Positions 16,342 through 26,507 of a stretch of DNA of 64,000 nt are shown piece after piece. Positions within the stretch are counted from its first letter, which is position 1, and the number at the start of each line of letters is the position of its first letter. The stretch is from Methylocella tundrae (GTDB taxonomy: Bacteria; Pseudomonadota; Alphaproteobacteria; Rhizobiales; Beijerinckiaceae): contig NZ_CP139089.1 of assembly GCF_038024855.1 (NCBI RefSeq), positions 2,071,001 through 2,135,000 on the forward strand, read 5' to 3'. Below the pieces are notes generated by a model. The model was not told where the DNA came from and ran no database searches. It saw nothing but the letters and a program-made list of their open reading frames with translations. The translations under genes and the position numbers were made by a program.

Positions 16342-17238
16342 ATGCTCGGTGAAATTCACGCGGCCATCGACCGCGGCGATGTGGTTCCCTATCTCGGTCC
16401 CGGCGTGCTCGCGCTGGCGGGCGAGGACGGCCCGTTGCCTTACTCGCCGGAAACGCTAGTCGGGAAGCTGACTGCGGCCGCGACCGTCCCACACAAGATT
16501 CGCAACAACCTGACGGCCGCGGCGCAATTCATCGAGAACTTCAAACACCGCAAGACGGTGGCGTCCGTCATGACCAAGACGTTCGAGCAACCCGCAGCTC
16601 CAACCATCTTGCATGAATGGTTGGCGGCGCGCCCCAAATTGCCTCTCCTCGTCAGCGCGTGGTACGATGATCTGCCGCAAAAGGCTCTCGCGGGCCGGAG
16701 CGCCTGGGGAATGGCGCAGGGCGTCAGCCAGGCCGAACATTTTGGCGAATGGGTGCATTATTTCCGCCCGGACGGCAGCCGCATCCCTGGCGTGCGACGC
16801 GTTCTTGACGCCTCAGGCGCCAAGGCGCCGGCCGAGGCGCCGGAAGAGACACTAAGCTGGACGACGCTTCTCTATCAGCCGATCGGTTCCGTCTCCCCAG
16901 CGGCCAATTTCATCATTTCGGACTCGGATTATGTCGAAATCCTTACCGAAATCGACATTCAGACGCCGATACCCGAAGCCGTTCAGTCGATCCGGCGCGG
17001 CAAGAATTTTCTGTTCCTCGGCTGCCGTTTTTCGAGCCAATTGGAGCGGAGTTTTGCGCGGCAGATTATGAAGCGCTCGTCTGATCGTCACTGGGCTGTA
17101 TTGCCAGGCGCCCTGACCCGCAACGAAGAAAGATTTTTGCGCGAGCAGAACATCACCCGCATAGATATGCCACTCGATGGCTTTGTCGCGAAATTGACAG
17201 CGAACGCTGCAAGCAATCCCGAACTGGCGACAATCTGA
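16342..17238 (+). CDS. SIR2-like domain protein at the end of the nifB operon
   Basis: The 298-aa product has the layout of prokaryotic SIR2-like proteins: an N-terminal nucleotide loop DVVPYLGPGVLALAG in place of GAG(V/I)S, a middle PLLVSAWYDDLPQKAL that aligns with the usual TTNYDDLLE element, and a late NFLFLGCRFSSQLERSF that corresponds to LLFIGYS.SD. The key Asn of TTNYD is replaced (SAWYDD), so NAD hydrolysis or deacetylation is doubtful. It has no defence partner next to it and lies in a nif operon, which suggests a nif-related role rather than antiphage defence. A hairpin follows the stop. Confidence 0.75.
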   Translation: MLGEIHAAIDRGDVVPYLGPGVLALAGEDGPLPYSPETLVGKLTAAATVPHKIRNNLTAAAQFIENFKHRKTVASVMTKTFEQPAAPTILHEWLAARPKLPLLVSAWYDDLPQKALAGRSAWGMAQGVSQAEHFGEWVHYFRPDGSRIPGVRRVLDASGAKAPAEAPEETLSWTTLLYQPIGSVSPAANFIISDSDYVEILTEIDIQTPIPEAVQSIRRGKNFLFLGCRFSSQLERSFARQIMKRSSDRHWAVLPGALTRNEERFLREQNITRIDMPLDGFVAKLTANAASNPELATI

Positions 17239-17288
17239 CAAGAAGACTTGACCTGCAGCGCAGCGCAAGGCGCGCATCAACCGGCCTC

Positions 17289-17322
17289 AGAGCCTGATCA
17301 ATCAATGATTTGGTCAGGCTCT
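17289..17322 (+). terminator. Probable terminator of the nifB operon
   Basis: AGAGCCTGA (17289-17297) pairs perfectly with TCAGGCTCT (17314-17322) over a 16-nt loop. The T-rich tail is weak. It lies 50 bp after the SIR2-like stop and before the convergent receiver gene. Confidence 0.55.
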
Positions 17323-17425
17323 TGCTTTGACTACTCTGGGAGGATGTGCCGACCAGCGATCCGCGACGCACTCGCGCCGATGGGAAGACTCCCGGGCATT
17401 CGGCTGAGGCTCCCGCTTGCCTTCC

Positions 17426-17860
17426 TCAGGGTGTTTTGAGAACCGTGAGCGGTATGGCAAAGCCGACGCGTCGCCCGAGCAGAACGTCGACCTTCTCCCG
17501 AACGGACTCGATCGTCAGCGGCTTCGCCAGAACCCCGTGCGCGCCGGAGGCGAGGCACTGCCGCGCAATCTCATCCTTGACCGAATCCGCGACTACCAGA
17601 ATCTTCGCTCCAGGTATGCGCTCGCGAATTTGCGACAGCACGCTGACGCCTTCGCCTTGCACGATCGAAGCGGCGAGCAAAATCAGGTCTGGTTTGCTTT
17701 CAGCGGCCTTGGCGAAGGCTGGCTGCAAACCAGGCACCTCATGCGTCTCATTTTCATCATGCAACATGAATTGCAGGGCGGCGCGGATGATTTCGTCGTC
17801 GTCGACAACGAAGATCCGCTTGTTTTCGATAGCTCGCGATGTCTCAACGCCGATCTGCAT
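17426..17860 (-). CDS. Receiver-domain protein without the phospho-acceptor aspartate
   Basis: The 144-aa product is a single CheY-like receiver with no output domain. The acidic pocket is present (RIFVVDDDEIIRAAL) and so is the late Lys (HGVLAKPLTIES), but beta-3 reads KPDLILLAASIVQGEG, so the phospho-acceptor Asp is Ala. The switch Thr/Ser position reads VVADS. It probably works as an unphosphorylated pseudo-receiver. The ATG at 17860 is fixed by GAGGAGAG upstream; the longer reading from 18076 would run across the nifH activator site. It is divergent from nifH. Confidence 0.8.
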   Translation of the reverse strand: MQIGVETSRAIENKRIFVVDDDEIIRAALQFMLHDENETHEVPGLQPAFAKAAESKPDLILLAASIVQGEGVSVLSQIRERIPGAKILVVADSVKDEIARQCLASGAHGVLAKPLTIESVREKVDVLLGRRVGFAIPLTVLKTP

Positions 17861-17897
17861 TTGCGCTCTCTCCTCGATCCGCACACGCCCGACGGTT

Positions 17898-17911
17898 GCA
17901 AGTTGCATACC
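17898..17911 (-). promoter_or_regulatory. Weak candidate sigma54 promoter of the receiver gene
   Basis: On the minus strand GGTATGCAACTTGC keeps GG-N10-GC and TTGC but not the rest of the -24 box. It lies about 40 bp before the gene and about 110 bp from the TGT-N10-ACA site at 18020, which could serve both directions. Confidence 0.3.
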
Positions 17912-18019
17912 GCAGGACCGACGTTGAAGATCGCGTGACGAGGAAGCGTCGTTCCGTGCGCCTTTGCCCGCGCGCGAGCCTTGCGGGATGTTTTCTTTCA
18001 TACGAACAAACGACACGAA

Positions 18020-18035
18020 TGTCGGCTTTGAGACA
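18020..18035. promoter_or_regulatory. NifA upstream activator site of nifH
   Basis: TGTCGGCTTTGAGACA is an exact TGT-N10-ACA match 71 bp upstream of the nifH -24 element, a standard NifA spacing. The 412-bp gap 17861-18272 holds no gene apart from these signals. Confidence 0.72.
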
Positions 18036-18089
18036 AGCCCCAGAAGACCTTGCCTCATCGCTCTTTCTACCGTCATAACAACGCTTTAA

Positions 18090-19157
<1,068 letters not shown>

Positions 19158-19167
19158 TCACCAGCGG

Positions 19168-19198
19168 GGCGCCGACCGCAGCGCGCGGAACCGGCGCC
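19168..19198 (+). other. Hairpin in the nifH-nifD gap
   Basis: GGCGCCG (19168-19174) pairs with CGGCGCC (19192-19198), with an inner CCGC / GCGG stem. It lies 10 bp after the nifH stop and could stabilise the nifH end of the message. Confidence 0.55.
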
Positions 19199-19233
19199 TC
19201 CCTACCGATCAACGGATTTCGAAAGGTGCGACC

Positions 19234-20700
19234 ATGAGCCTGGCGCCAGCTGAATCAATCGAAGACATCAAGGCCCGGAACAAGGCCCTCATCAAGGAGG
19301 TCCTTGAAGTTTACCCGGAGAAGACCGCGAAACGGCGCGCCAAGCACCTTGGCACGTTCGAGGAAGGCAAGCCCGACTGCGGCGTTAAATCAAACATCAA
19401 GTCGATCCCCGGCGTTATGACGATTCGCGGCTGCGCTTATGCCGGCTCGAAGGGCGTCGTCTGGGGCCCGATCAAGGACATGATCCACATCAGTCACGGT
19501 CCTGTCGGCTGCGGACAATATTCCTGGGCCGCCCGCCGCAATTATTATATCGGCACGACCGGCGTCGACACCTTTGGCACGATGCAGTTCACCTCCGATT
19601 TCCAGGAAAAGGACATCGTGTTCGGCGGTGACAAGAAGCTCGCCGCGATCATGGATGAGATCCAGGTGCTGTTCCCGCTGAATAAGGGCATCACCGTTCA
19701 ATCGGAATGCCCGATCGGCCTGATCGGCGACGACATCGAGGCGGTTTCCAAGGCGAAGTCGAAGGAATACAACGGCAAGACGATCGTTCCCGTCCGTTGC
19801 GAAGGCTTCCGCGGCGTTTCCCAGTCTCTCGGCCACCACATCGCGAACGACGCCGTTCGCGACTGGGTGTTCGATAAGCAGGAGGGCAAGCCCGCCCGCT
19901 TCGAGTCGACTGACTACGACGTCGCAATCATCGGCGACTACAACATTGGCGGCGACGCCTGGTCCTCGCGCATCCTGCTCGAAGAGATGGGCCTTCGCGT
20001 TATCGCGCAATGGTCTGGCGACGGCACGATCGCCGAGCTCGAGGCGACCCCTAAAGCAAAGCTGAATGTGCTGCACTGCTACCGTTCGATGAACTACATC
20101 TCGCGCCACATGGAAGAAAAGTACGGGGTTCCGTGGGTCGAGTACAACTTCTTCGGACCGACCAAGATCGAGGAATCGTTGCGCAAGATCGCGAGCCATT
20201 TCGATGACAAGATCAAGGAAGGCGCAGAACGCGTCATCGCCAAGTACCGCGCTCTGACGGACGCCGTCATTGCGAAATACCGGCCGCGCCTCGAAGGCAA
20301 GACTGTGATGCTGTTCGTTGGCGGCCTGCGCCCGCGCCATGTCATCGGCGCTTACGAAGATCTCGGAATGGAGATCGTCGGAACGGGCTATGAATTCGGC
20401 CACAACGACGACTATCAGCGCACGACCCACTACGTGAAGGACGGCACGCTGATCTATGACGACGTGACCGGTTACGAATTCGAAAAATTCGTCGAAAAGG
20501 TCCAGCCCGATCTTGTCGGCTCGGGCATCAAGGAAAAATACGTGTTCCAGAAGATGGGCGTTCCTTTCCGCCAGATGCACTCCTGGGACTATTCCGGCCC
20601 CTATCACGGCTACGACGGCTTTGCGATCTTCGCGCGCGACATGGACATGGCGATCAACTCGCCCGTCTGGAAGCTCGCCAAGACACCTTGGGCCGCCTGA
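19234..20700 (+). CDS. nifD: Nitrogenase MoFe protein alpha chain
   Basis: NifD holds FeMo-cofactor and half of the P-cluster. The 488-aa product shows [38 protein letters not shown] and [16 protein letters not shown], with the P-cluster cysteines, the cofactor Cys region [13 protein letters not shown], and near the C-terminus [18 protein letters not shown] with the cofactor His. This is the molybdenum type. AAAGGTG precedes the ATG. Confidence 0.99.
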   Translation: MSLAPAESIEDIKARNKALIKEVLEVYPEKTAKRRAKHLGTFEEGKPDCGVKSNIKSIPGVMTIRGCAYAGSKGVVWGPIKDMIHISHGPVGCGQYSWAARRNYYIGTTGVDTFGTMQFTSDFQEKDIVFGGDKKLAAIMDEIQVLFPLNKGITVQSECPIGLIGDDIEAVSKAKSKEYNGKTIVPVRCEGFRGVSQSLGHHIANDAVRDWVFDKQEGKPARFESTDYDVAIIGDYNIGGDAWSSRILLEEMGLRVIAQWSGDGTIAELEATPKAKLNVLHCYRSMNYISRHMEEKYGVPWVEYNFFGPTKIEESLRKIASHFDDKIKEGAERVIAKYRALTDAVIAKYRPRLEGKTVMLFVGGLRPRHVIGAYEDLGMEIVGTGYEFGHNDDYQRTTHYVKDGTLIYDDVTGYEFEKFVEKVQPDLVGSGIKEKYVFQKMGVPFRQMHSWDYSGPYHGYDGFAIFARDMDMAINSPVWKLAKTPWAA

Positions 20701-20712
20701 ACTGAACTCATC

Positions 20713-20738
20713 CCGCGCTCTCTTCGGTGAGAGCGCGG
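20713..20738 (+). other. Hairpin in the nifD-nifK gap
   Basis: CCGCGCTCTC and GAGAGCGCGG form a perfect 10-bp stem with a 6-nt TTCGGT loop, 12 bp after the nifD stop. No T-run follows, so it is more likely an RNA-stability or processing element than a terminator. Confidence 0.65.
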
Positions 20739-20769
20739 CTCCGACTGCGGAACTGGAAAAGGATCAACC

Positions 20770-22329
20770 ATGCCACAGAATCCTGACAACGTTCTCGACC
20801 ACTTCAACCTGTTCCGGCAGCCGGAATATAAGGAAATGTTCGAGAACAAGAAAAAGAACTTCGAGAACCCCGTCCCGGACAGCGAGCTCGAGCGCGTTCG
20901 CGAATGGACCAAGACCGACGAATATCGCGAGAAGAATTTCGCCCGCGAAGCGCTGACCGTCAATCCGGCCAAGGCCTGTCAGCCCCTCGGCGCCGTCTTC
21001 GCCGCTGTCGGCTTTGAAGGAACGATTCCCTTCGTTCATGGATCGCAGGGCTGCGTCGCCTACTACCGCAGTCATTTCTCCCGTCATTTCAAAGAACCGA
21101 CGTCCTGCGTCTCCTCGTCCATGACGGAAGACGCCGCCGTTTTCGGCGGCCTCAACAACATGATCGACGGCCTCGCCAACACCTACAACATGTATAAGCC
21201 GAAGATGATCGCGGTATCGACGACCTGCATGGCGGAAGTCATCGGCGACGATCTTAACGCCTTTATCAAGACAGCGAAGGAAAAGGGTTCGGTCCCGCAG
21301 GAATATGACGTTCCTTTCGCCCACACTCCGGCTTTCGTCGGCAGCCACATCACCGGCTACGATAATGTGATGAAGGGCGTTTTCGAACATTTCTGGGACG
21401 GCAAGGCGAAAACCGCGCCGGCGCTGCAGCGCGTGCCGAACGAGAAGATTAACTTCCTCGGCGGTTTCGACGGCTACACGGTCGGCAATTTGCGTGAAAT
21501 CAAGCGCATCTTCAAATCGATGGACGTCGAGTACACGATCCTCGGAGACAACAGCGACGTATGGGACACGCCGACGGACGGCGAGTTCCGCATGTATGAC
21601 GGCGGCACGACCCTCGAGGAAGCCGCCAATGCCCTGCACGCCAAGGCGACCATTTCGATGCAGGAATTCTGCACTGAAAAGACGCTGCCTTTCATCGCCT
21701 CGAAGGGCCAGGAGACTGTCGCCTTCAATCATCCGATCGGCGTGCGCGGAACGGATGCTTTTCTGATGGCCGTGTCGCGCATCACCGGCAAGCCGGTCTC
21801 CGCGGAGCTCACCCGTGAGCGCGGCCGTCTCGTGGACGCAATCGCGGATTCGAGCGCGCACATTCACGGCAAGAAATTCGCGATCTACGGCGATCCCGAT
21901 CTCTGCCTCGGCCTTGCCGCGTTCCTGCTCGAGCTCGGCGCCGAGCCGACCCATATTCTGTCCACCAACGGCGGCAAGGCATGGGCGGAAAGAGTCCAGG
22001 CGCTGCTCGACAGCTCGCCCTTCGGCAAGGACTGCCACGTCTATCCGAACAAGGATCTGTGGCACATGCGCTCGCTCCTGTTCACCGAGCCGGTCGATTT
22101 CCTCATCGGCAACACCTACGGCAAATATCTCGATCGCGACACCGGAACGCCGCTGATCCGCATCGGCTTCCCGATATTCGACCGGCACCACTATCACCGT
22201 TATCCGGTGTGGGGCTATCAGGGCGGCATGAATGTGCTGGTCTGGATCCTCGACAAGATCTTCGACGAGATCGACCGCAACACAAATGTCGTGGCGAAGT
22301 CGGACTACAGCTTCGACATCATTCGCTAA
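20770..22329 (+). CDS. nifK: Nitrogenase MoFe protein beta chain
   Basis: NifK pairs with NifD and supplies the other P-cluster ligands. The 519-aa product shows [40 protein letters not shown] and [17 protein letters not shown], and a long N-terminal extension (about 70 residues), as usual for the group with long NifK. GGAAAAGG precedes the ATG. Confidence 0.99.
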   Translation: MPQNPDNVLDHFNLFRQPEYKEMFENKKKNFENPVPDSELERVREWTKTDEYREKNFAREALTVNPAKACQPLGAVFAAVGFEGTIPFVHGSQGCVAYYRSHFSRHFKEPTSCVSSSMTEDAAVFGGLNNMIDGLANTYNMYKPKMIAVSTTCMAEVIGDDLNAFIKTAKEKGSVPQEYDVPFAHTPAFVGSHITGYDNVMKGVFEHFWDGKAKTAPALQRVPNEKINFLGGFDGYTVGNLREIKRIFKSMDVEYTILGDNSDVWDTPTDGEFRMYDGGTTLEEAANALHAKATISMQEFCTEKTLPFIASKGQETVAFNHPIGVRGTDAFLMAVSRITGKPVSAELTRERGRLVDAIADSSAHIHGKKFAIYGDPDLCLGLAAFLLELGAEPTHILSTNGGKAWAERVQALLDSSPFGKDCHVYPNKDLWHMRSLLFTEPVDFLIGNTYGKYLDRDTGTPLIRIGFPIFDRHHYHRYPVWGYQGGMNVLVWILDKIFDEIDRNTNVVAKSDYSFDIIR

Positions 22330-22342
22330 TGAAAGAGTCTCC

Positions 22343-22386
22343 CGGTTCCATCGCGCCGGGCCTTGTCCCCGGTCGCGATGGAACCG
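22343..22386 (+). other. Strong hairpin in the nifK-nifE gap
   Basis: CGGTTCCATCGCG (22343-22355) pairs perfectly with CGCGATGGAACCG (22374-22386), with an inner CCGGG / CCCGG stem. It starts 14 bp after the nifK stop. No T-run follows, so read-through to nifE is expected, possibly attenuated. Confidence 0.7.
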
Positions 22387-22497
22387 CGGCGCCTGAAGCG
22401 CGACAGAAAAGAATGCGCAATTTGTCTGATCGAACGGCTCACCCGTGAAGAATGTTCCTCCGGGCGGGCGCGGCTCCGGGTTTCGAAGGAGGTCTCT

Positions 22498-23937
22498 ATG
22501 ACGTCGTTGGCGAATACCGTTCAGGAAGTCTTCAACGAGCCTGCCTGCGCGAAGAATCAGGCGAAGTCCGAGAAAGAGCGCAAGAAGGGTTGCACCAAGC
22601 AATTGCAGCCGGGCGCCGCCGCCGGGGGCTGCGCCTTCGACGGCGCGAAAATCGCGCTACAGCCGATCACCGACGTCGCGCATCTTGTGCACGGTCCGAT
22701 CGCCTGCGAGGGAAATTCCTGGGACAATCGCGGCGCCAAATCGTCCGGCTCTCAGCTCTATCGCACCGGCTTTACGACAGACATTAACGAAACCGACGTC
22801 ATCTTTGGCGGCGAGAAGCATCTCTTTAAGTCGATCAAGGAGATCATCGAGAAATATGACCCGCCGGCCGTCTTCGTCTATCAGACTTGCGTGCCCGCGA
22901 TGATCGGCGACGACATCGGCGCAGTCTGCAAGGCCGCCGCCGCGAAATTCAACAAGCCTGTCATTCCGGTGATCTCTCCTGGCTTTGTTGGTCCAAAGAA
23001 CCTTGGCAACAAGCTTGCGGGCGAAGCGATCCTCGATCACGTCATTGGAACGATTGAGCCCGAATATACGACGCCCTATGACATCAACATTATCGGCGAA
23101 TACAATCTCTCCGGCGAATTGTGGCAGGTGAAGCCTCTGTTCGACGAGCTTGGCGTCCGTATCCTTTCCTGCATCTCAGGCGATGCGAAATATAAGGAAG
23201 TCGCCTGGTCGCATCGCGCCAAGGCGGCGATGATGGTCTGCTCCAAGGCGATGATCAACGTCGCGCGGAAAATGGAGGAGCGCTACGATATCCCCTTCTT
23301 CGAGGGCTCTTTCTACGGCATCGAGGACACCAGCGATTCCCTGCGCGAAATTGCCCGCCTCCTGATCGAGAAGGGGGCTCCCGACGAATTGATGGTCCGA
23401 ACCGAGGCGGCGATCGCGCGTGAGGAGGCTAGAGCGTGGGCGTCGATCGAGCCCTATAAGGCCCGGCTCAAGGGCAAACGCGTTCTCCTCATCACTGGTG
23501 GAGTCAAATCCTGGTCGGTGGTCGCGGCGCTGCAGGAAGCGGGTTGTGAACTGGTCGGCACCAGCGTCAAAAAATCGACGAAAGAGGACAAGGAAAAGAT
23601 CAAGGAGCTGATGGGTCAGGATGCTCATATGATCGACGACATGACCCCGCGCGAAATGTACAAAATGCTGAAAGACGCGCGCGCCGACATCATGTTATCG
23701 GGCGGACGCTCGCAGTTCATTTCACTGAAAGCGAAGATGCCGTGGCTCGACATCAATCAGGAGCGTCACCACGCCTATATGGGCTATGTCGGCATGGCCG
23801 AGCTCGTCAAGGAGATCGATAAGGCGCTCTACAATCCCGTGTGGGAGCAGGCGCGCCGCCCCGCTCCCTGGGATGACGCCAACGCTCCCGTCGATCCCTT
23901 TGGCGACGTCGACGGCATGGCCGTCGCGGCCGAGTGA
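22498..23937 (+). CDS. nifE: FeMo-cofactor scaffold NifE
   Basis: NifE and NifN form the scaffold on which the NifB-cofactor is matured with Mo and homocitrate. The 479-aa product has [35 protein letters not shown] and [16 protein letters not shown], retaining cluster cysteines. The start at 22498 has GAAGGAGG; the longer reading from 22363 overlaps the hairpin. Confidence 0.98.
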   Translation: MTSLANTVQEVFNEPACAKNQAKSEKERKKGCTKQLQPGAAAGGCAFDGAKIALQPITDVAHLVHGPIACEGNSWDNRGAKSSGSQLYRTGFTTDINETDVIFGGEKHLFKSIKEIIEKYDPPAVFVYQTCVPAMIGDDIGAVCKAAAAKFNKPVIPVISPGFVGPKNLGNKLAGEAILDHVIGTIEPEYTTPYDINIIGEYNLSGELWQVKPLFDELGVRILSCISGDAKYKEVAWSHRAKAAMMVCSKAMINVARKMEERYDIPFFEGSFYGIEDTSDSLREIARLLIEKGAPDELMVRTEAAIAREEARAWASIEPYKARLKGKRVLLITGGVKSWSVVAALQEAGCELVGTSVKKSTKEDKEKIKELMGQDAHMIDDMTPREMYKMLKDARADIMLSGGRSQFISLKAKMPWLDINQERHHAYMGYVGMAELVKEIDKALYNPVWEQARRPAPWDDANAPVDPFGDVDGMAVAAE

Positions 23938-23948
23938 GGGCGACGGCC

Positions 23949-25319
23949 ATGGCGACGGTCCGAAAATCGTCCAAGTCCTGCACGGTCAATCCGCTGAAGA
24001 TGAGCCAGCCGATGGGCGGCGCGATGGCTTTCATGGGGATCAAGGACTGCATGCCGATGCTGCATGGATCGCAAGGCTGCACGTCCTTCGGCCTCGTGCT
24101 TCTCGTCCGCCACTTCCGTGAGGCCATTCCGTTGCAAACCACGGCGATGAGCGAGGTAGCGACGATCCTCGGCGGCCTTGAAAACGTCGAACAGGCGATC
24201 GTCAACATCGTGAAAAAAGGCAAGCCGGCAATGATCGGCATTTGCTCGACCGGCGTCACCGAAACGAAAGGCGATGACGTCGACGGCTACATCCGTCTCA
24301 TTCGCAACAGGCATCCGGAGTTTGCCGATGTCGAACTTGTCTATGTTTCGACGCCTGATTTCAAGGACGCTTTTCAGGACGGCTGGCCAAAGACGGTTCT
24401 GAAGCTGATTGAAGGTCTCGTGCCGGAAGATCGCGACGGCGTCGTGCGCGATCCGCGCCGCGTCAATGTCCTGCCGGGTTGTCACCTGACGCCGGGGGAT
24501 CTCGACGAATTCCGCGATATCGTCGAGGACTTCGGCCTGCTGCCCTATTTCGTACCGGATCTCTCCGGCTCGCTTGATGGGCATATCCCGGACGACTTTA
24601 CCTCGACGACGCTTGGCGGCTCATCCGTCGAAGATATCAGGACGATGGGACGCGCCACTCTGACGATCGCGCTCGGCGAGCAGATGCGCGGTCCCGCCGA
24701 AGTGCTCGAGCGCCGGACCGGCACGCCATTCCATCTCTTCGACAGGCTGACGGGGCTTGGCCCCAACGACGAGCTCATGAGCCTGTTGTCCCGCATCAGC
24801 GGCCGTCCGGTTCCTCTCAAATACCGGCGCCAGCGCGGCCAGCTTGTCGACGCCATGCTCGACGGACATTTCTTTTTCGGCGGCAAGCGGATTGCGATCG
24901 GCGCCGAACCGGATCTCCTTTGGAACATCGCCGGCTGGATGACGGATCTCGGCTGCAAGATCGCCGCCGCCGTGACGACCACCGAATCGCCCGTGCTCGA
25001 GCGTCTTCCGGTCGAAACCGTGCTGATCGGAGACCTCGAAGACCTCGAATCGGCAGCCGTTGGATGTGATCTCCTCGTCACCCATTCGCACGGGCGCCAA
25101 GCCGCCGAACGTCTCAACATCCCATTCTTTCGCGCAGGCGTGCCGATGTTCGACCGCCTCGGCGCGGCGCACGAAATCTCGGTCGGCTATCGCGGCTCGC
25201 GCGATCTCATCTTCGAGGTCGGAAACATGTTCATCGCGGCAGGCCATGAACCCACTCCGGACAGTTGGCGGACGGAGCCCGCCCCCTCCGAAGTCGGCCT
25301 CCCTATTCCGGCGCATTAG
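23949..25319 (+). CDS. nifN: FeMo-cofactor scaffold NifN
   Basis: This is the partner of NifE in the scaffold heterotetramer. The 456-aa product has SCTVNPLKMSQPMGGAMAFM, MLHGSQGCTSFGLVLLVRHF and LPGCHLTPGDLDEFRDI. The ATG at 23949 lies 11 bp after the nifE stop; a GTG at 23934 that overlaps nifE is possible. Confidence 0.97.
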   Translation: MATVRKSSKSCTVNPLKMSQPMGGAMAFMGIKDCMPMLHGSQGCTSFGLVLLVRHFREAIPLQTTAMSEVATILGGLENVEQAIVNIVKKGKPAMIGICSTGVTETKGDDVDGYIRLIRNRHPEFADVELVYVSTPDFKDAFQDGWPKTVLKLIEGLVPEDRDGVVRDPRRVNVLPGCHLTPGDLDEFRDIVEDFGLLPYFVPDLSGSLDGHIPDDFTSTTLGGSSVEDIRTMGRATLTIALGEQMRGPAEVLERRTGTPFHLFDRLTGLGPNDELMSLLSRISGRPVPLKYRRQRGQLVDAMLDGHFFFGGKRIAIGAEPDLLWNIAGWMTDLGCKIAAAVTTTESPVLERLPVETVLIGDLEDLESAAVGCDLLVTHSHGRQAAERLNIPFFRAGVPMFDRLGAAHEISVGYRGSRDLIFEVGNMFIAAGHEPTPDSWRTEPAPSEVGLPIPAH

Positions 25320-25363
25320 GCAAGCATCGTCACAGGCAAGGGCTCAGACAAAATGGAGGCGTT

Positions 25364-25765
25364 ATGAAAGTCGCATTCGCAACCCAGGATCTGAAGCGGG
25401 TCGACGCCCATTTCGGCTGGGCCAAGAACATCATGGTCTACGATGTCACGCCCGATGGCCACACATTCGTCGAAACCTTCGAGTTCCAGGGCGATCTGCA
25501 GGAAGACGGCAACGAGGACAAGCTGGGACCGAAGCTCGACGCGATCAAGGATTGCACGATTCTTTATGTCGCTGCGATCGGCGGATCAGGCGCGGCGCGC
25601 GTCGTCGCCCAGAATATCCATCCGATGAAGGTCAATCAGCCGGAAGAAATCCCGGGCCTGCTCGACAAGCTGCAGGTCGTGCTCAAGGGCGCGCCTCCGC
25701 CATGGCTGCGCAAGGTCATGATGAAGGGTCAGGAACGCAAGTTCGAATTCGAGGAAGAGGTGTAA
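25364..25765 (+). CDS. nifX: Nitrogenase cofactor carrier NifX
   Basis: NifX binds the NifB-cofactor and a FeMo-co precursor and moves them between NifB and NifEN. The 133-aa product starts [20 protein letters not shown], the NifX/NafY-type fold. TGGAGG precedes the ATG at 25364. It is one base apart from the DUF269 gene. Confidence 0.95.
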   Translation: MKVAFATQDLKRVDAHFGWAKNIMVYDVTPDGHTFVETFEFQGDLQEDGNEDKLGPKLDAIKDCTILYVAAIGGSGAARVVAQNIHPMKVNQPEEIPGLLDKLQVVLKGAPPPWLRKVMMKGQERKFEFEEEV

Positions 25766-25766
25766 G

Positions 25767-26234
25767 ATGGTTGAGGCAATGACCCTCGCGAGCGAGGCGG
25801 CGATCGACACGCCGTTCGTCAAGGAGCTTATCAAGCAATGGCGGGCGCAGGACACGCACGGCGCCTGGGACAGAAAGAGCGATCTTGATTTGCTGGCGCC
25901 CTACATCATCGACAAGGAAGCGCGCCGCCAGATCCCGATCATCGGCGACCCGGATCCCGAGACGCTGTGGCGGCTGGAGCTCTTCTACAACGCGGTCGGC
26001 CTTGCGATCGAGCGGGGGACGGGCGCGATGGTGTCGCCGATGATGAAAATGAGCCACGAGGGCTTCGGTCGCCTGGTTCTCATGGCTGGCCGGCTCGTCG
26101 TCGTCAACAAGCAGTTGCGCGACGTACATCGCTTCGGCTTCCCGACGCTGGAGAAACTCGCCGAGGAAGGCGCGAAACACGTGCAGGCCGGAATCGAGAT
26201 GATCCAGAAGTATCCCGAAGTCGTGAATTACTAG
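25767..26234 (+). CDS. NifX-associated nitrogen fixation protein (DUF269)
   Basis: The 155-aa product belongs to the DUF269 family that almost always follows nifX. Typical stretches are [39 protein letters not shown] and [20 protein letters not shown]. It is probably an accessory protein of cofactor or electron-carrier assembly; its biochemistry is unknown. Confidence 0.93.
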   Translation: MVEAMTLASEAAIDTPFVKELIKQWRAQDTHGAWDRKSDLDLLAPYIIDKEARRQIPIIGDPDPETLWRLELFYNAVGLAIERGTGAMVSPMMKMSHEGFGRLVLMAGRLVVVNKQLRDVHRFGFPTLEKLAEEGAKHVQAGIEMIQKYPEVVNY

Positions 26235-26249
26235 AGCCCGTTTGACGCG

Positions 26250-26282
26250 TGTTCTCCAAGGCGTTCGCCGCCTTGGAGAACA
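26250..26282 (+). other. Perfect 14-bp hairpin before the CCE_0567-type gene
   Basis: TGTTCTCCAAGGCG pairs perfectly with CGCCTTGGAGAACA over a 5-nt loop. It lies 15 bp after the DUF269 stop and 24 bp before the next start. No T-run follows. Confidence 0.7.
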
Positions 26283-26306
26283 TGTGAGCAATCGAAGGAG
26301 GAAGCC

Positions 26307-26507
26307 GTGAGCTCCATCGAAGAAGTGAAGGCCGAGATCAAGAAACTGTCGCCCAGGGCGACGAACATGAAGATGGCGTTGCACGATCTATCCGAGGACC
26401 TGCCAATCAACTGGACCAGCATCATGACCGTCGCTCAGCAGGCCCATGACGCCTATGCGGCGCTCGAGGCGGCCCGCGCAAAGCTCAAGGCCCTGGAGGA
26501 AGCGTGA
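26307..26507 (+). CDS. CCE_0567-family small metalloprotein
   Basis: The 66-aa product is a helical hairpin or coiled coil (MSSIEEVKAEIKKLSPRATN, then AYAALEAARAKLKALEEA), as in the CCE_0567/DUF683 family found between the nifX-DUF269 pair and fdxB. The family member from Cyanothece forms a four-helix bundle. GAAGGAGG precedes the ATG. It overlaps the next start (TGATG). Confidence 0.9.
   Translation: MSSIEEVKAEIKKLSPRATNMKMALHDLSEDLPINWTSIMTVAQQAHDAYAALEAARAKLKALEEA

Noticed and set aside
16342..17238. Antiphage defence island around the SIR2-like gene
   Set aside because: No Argonaute, HerA, TIR, reverse transcriptase, restriction or toxin partner is nearby; all upstream neighbours are nif genes.
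17861..18076. N-terminal extension of the receiver gene to 18076
   Set aside because: It would cover the TGT-N10-ACA site upstream of nifH, has no receiver homology, and a good ribosome site sits before the ATG at 17860.
19390..20607. 405-aa minus-strand frame opposite nifD
   Set aside because: Antisense shadow of nifD with biased composition.
20764..22602. 612-aa minus-strand frame opposite nifK
   Set aside because: Fully antisense to nifK and its hairpin; no domain or start signal.
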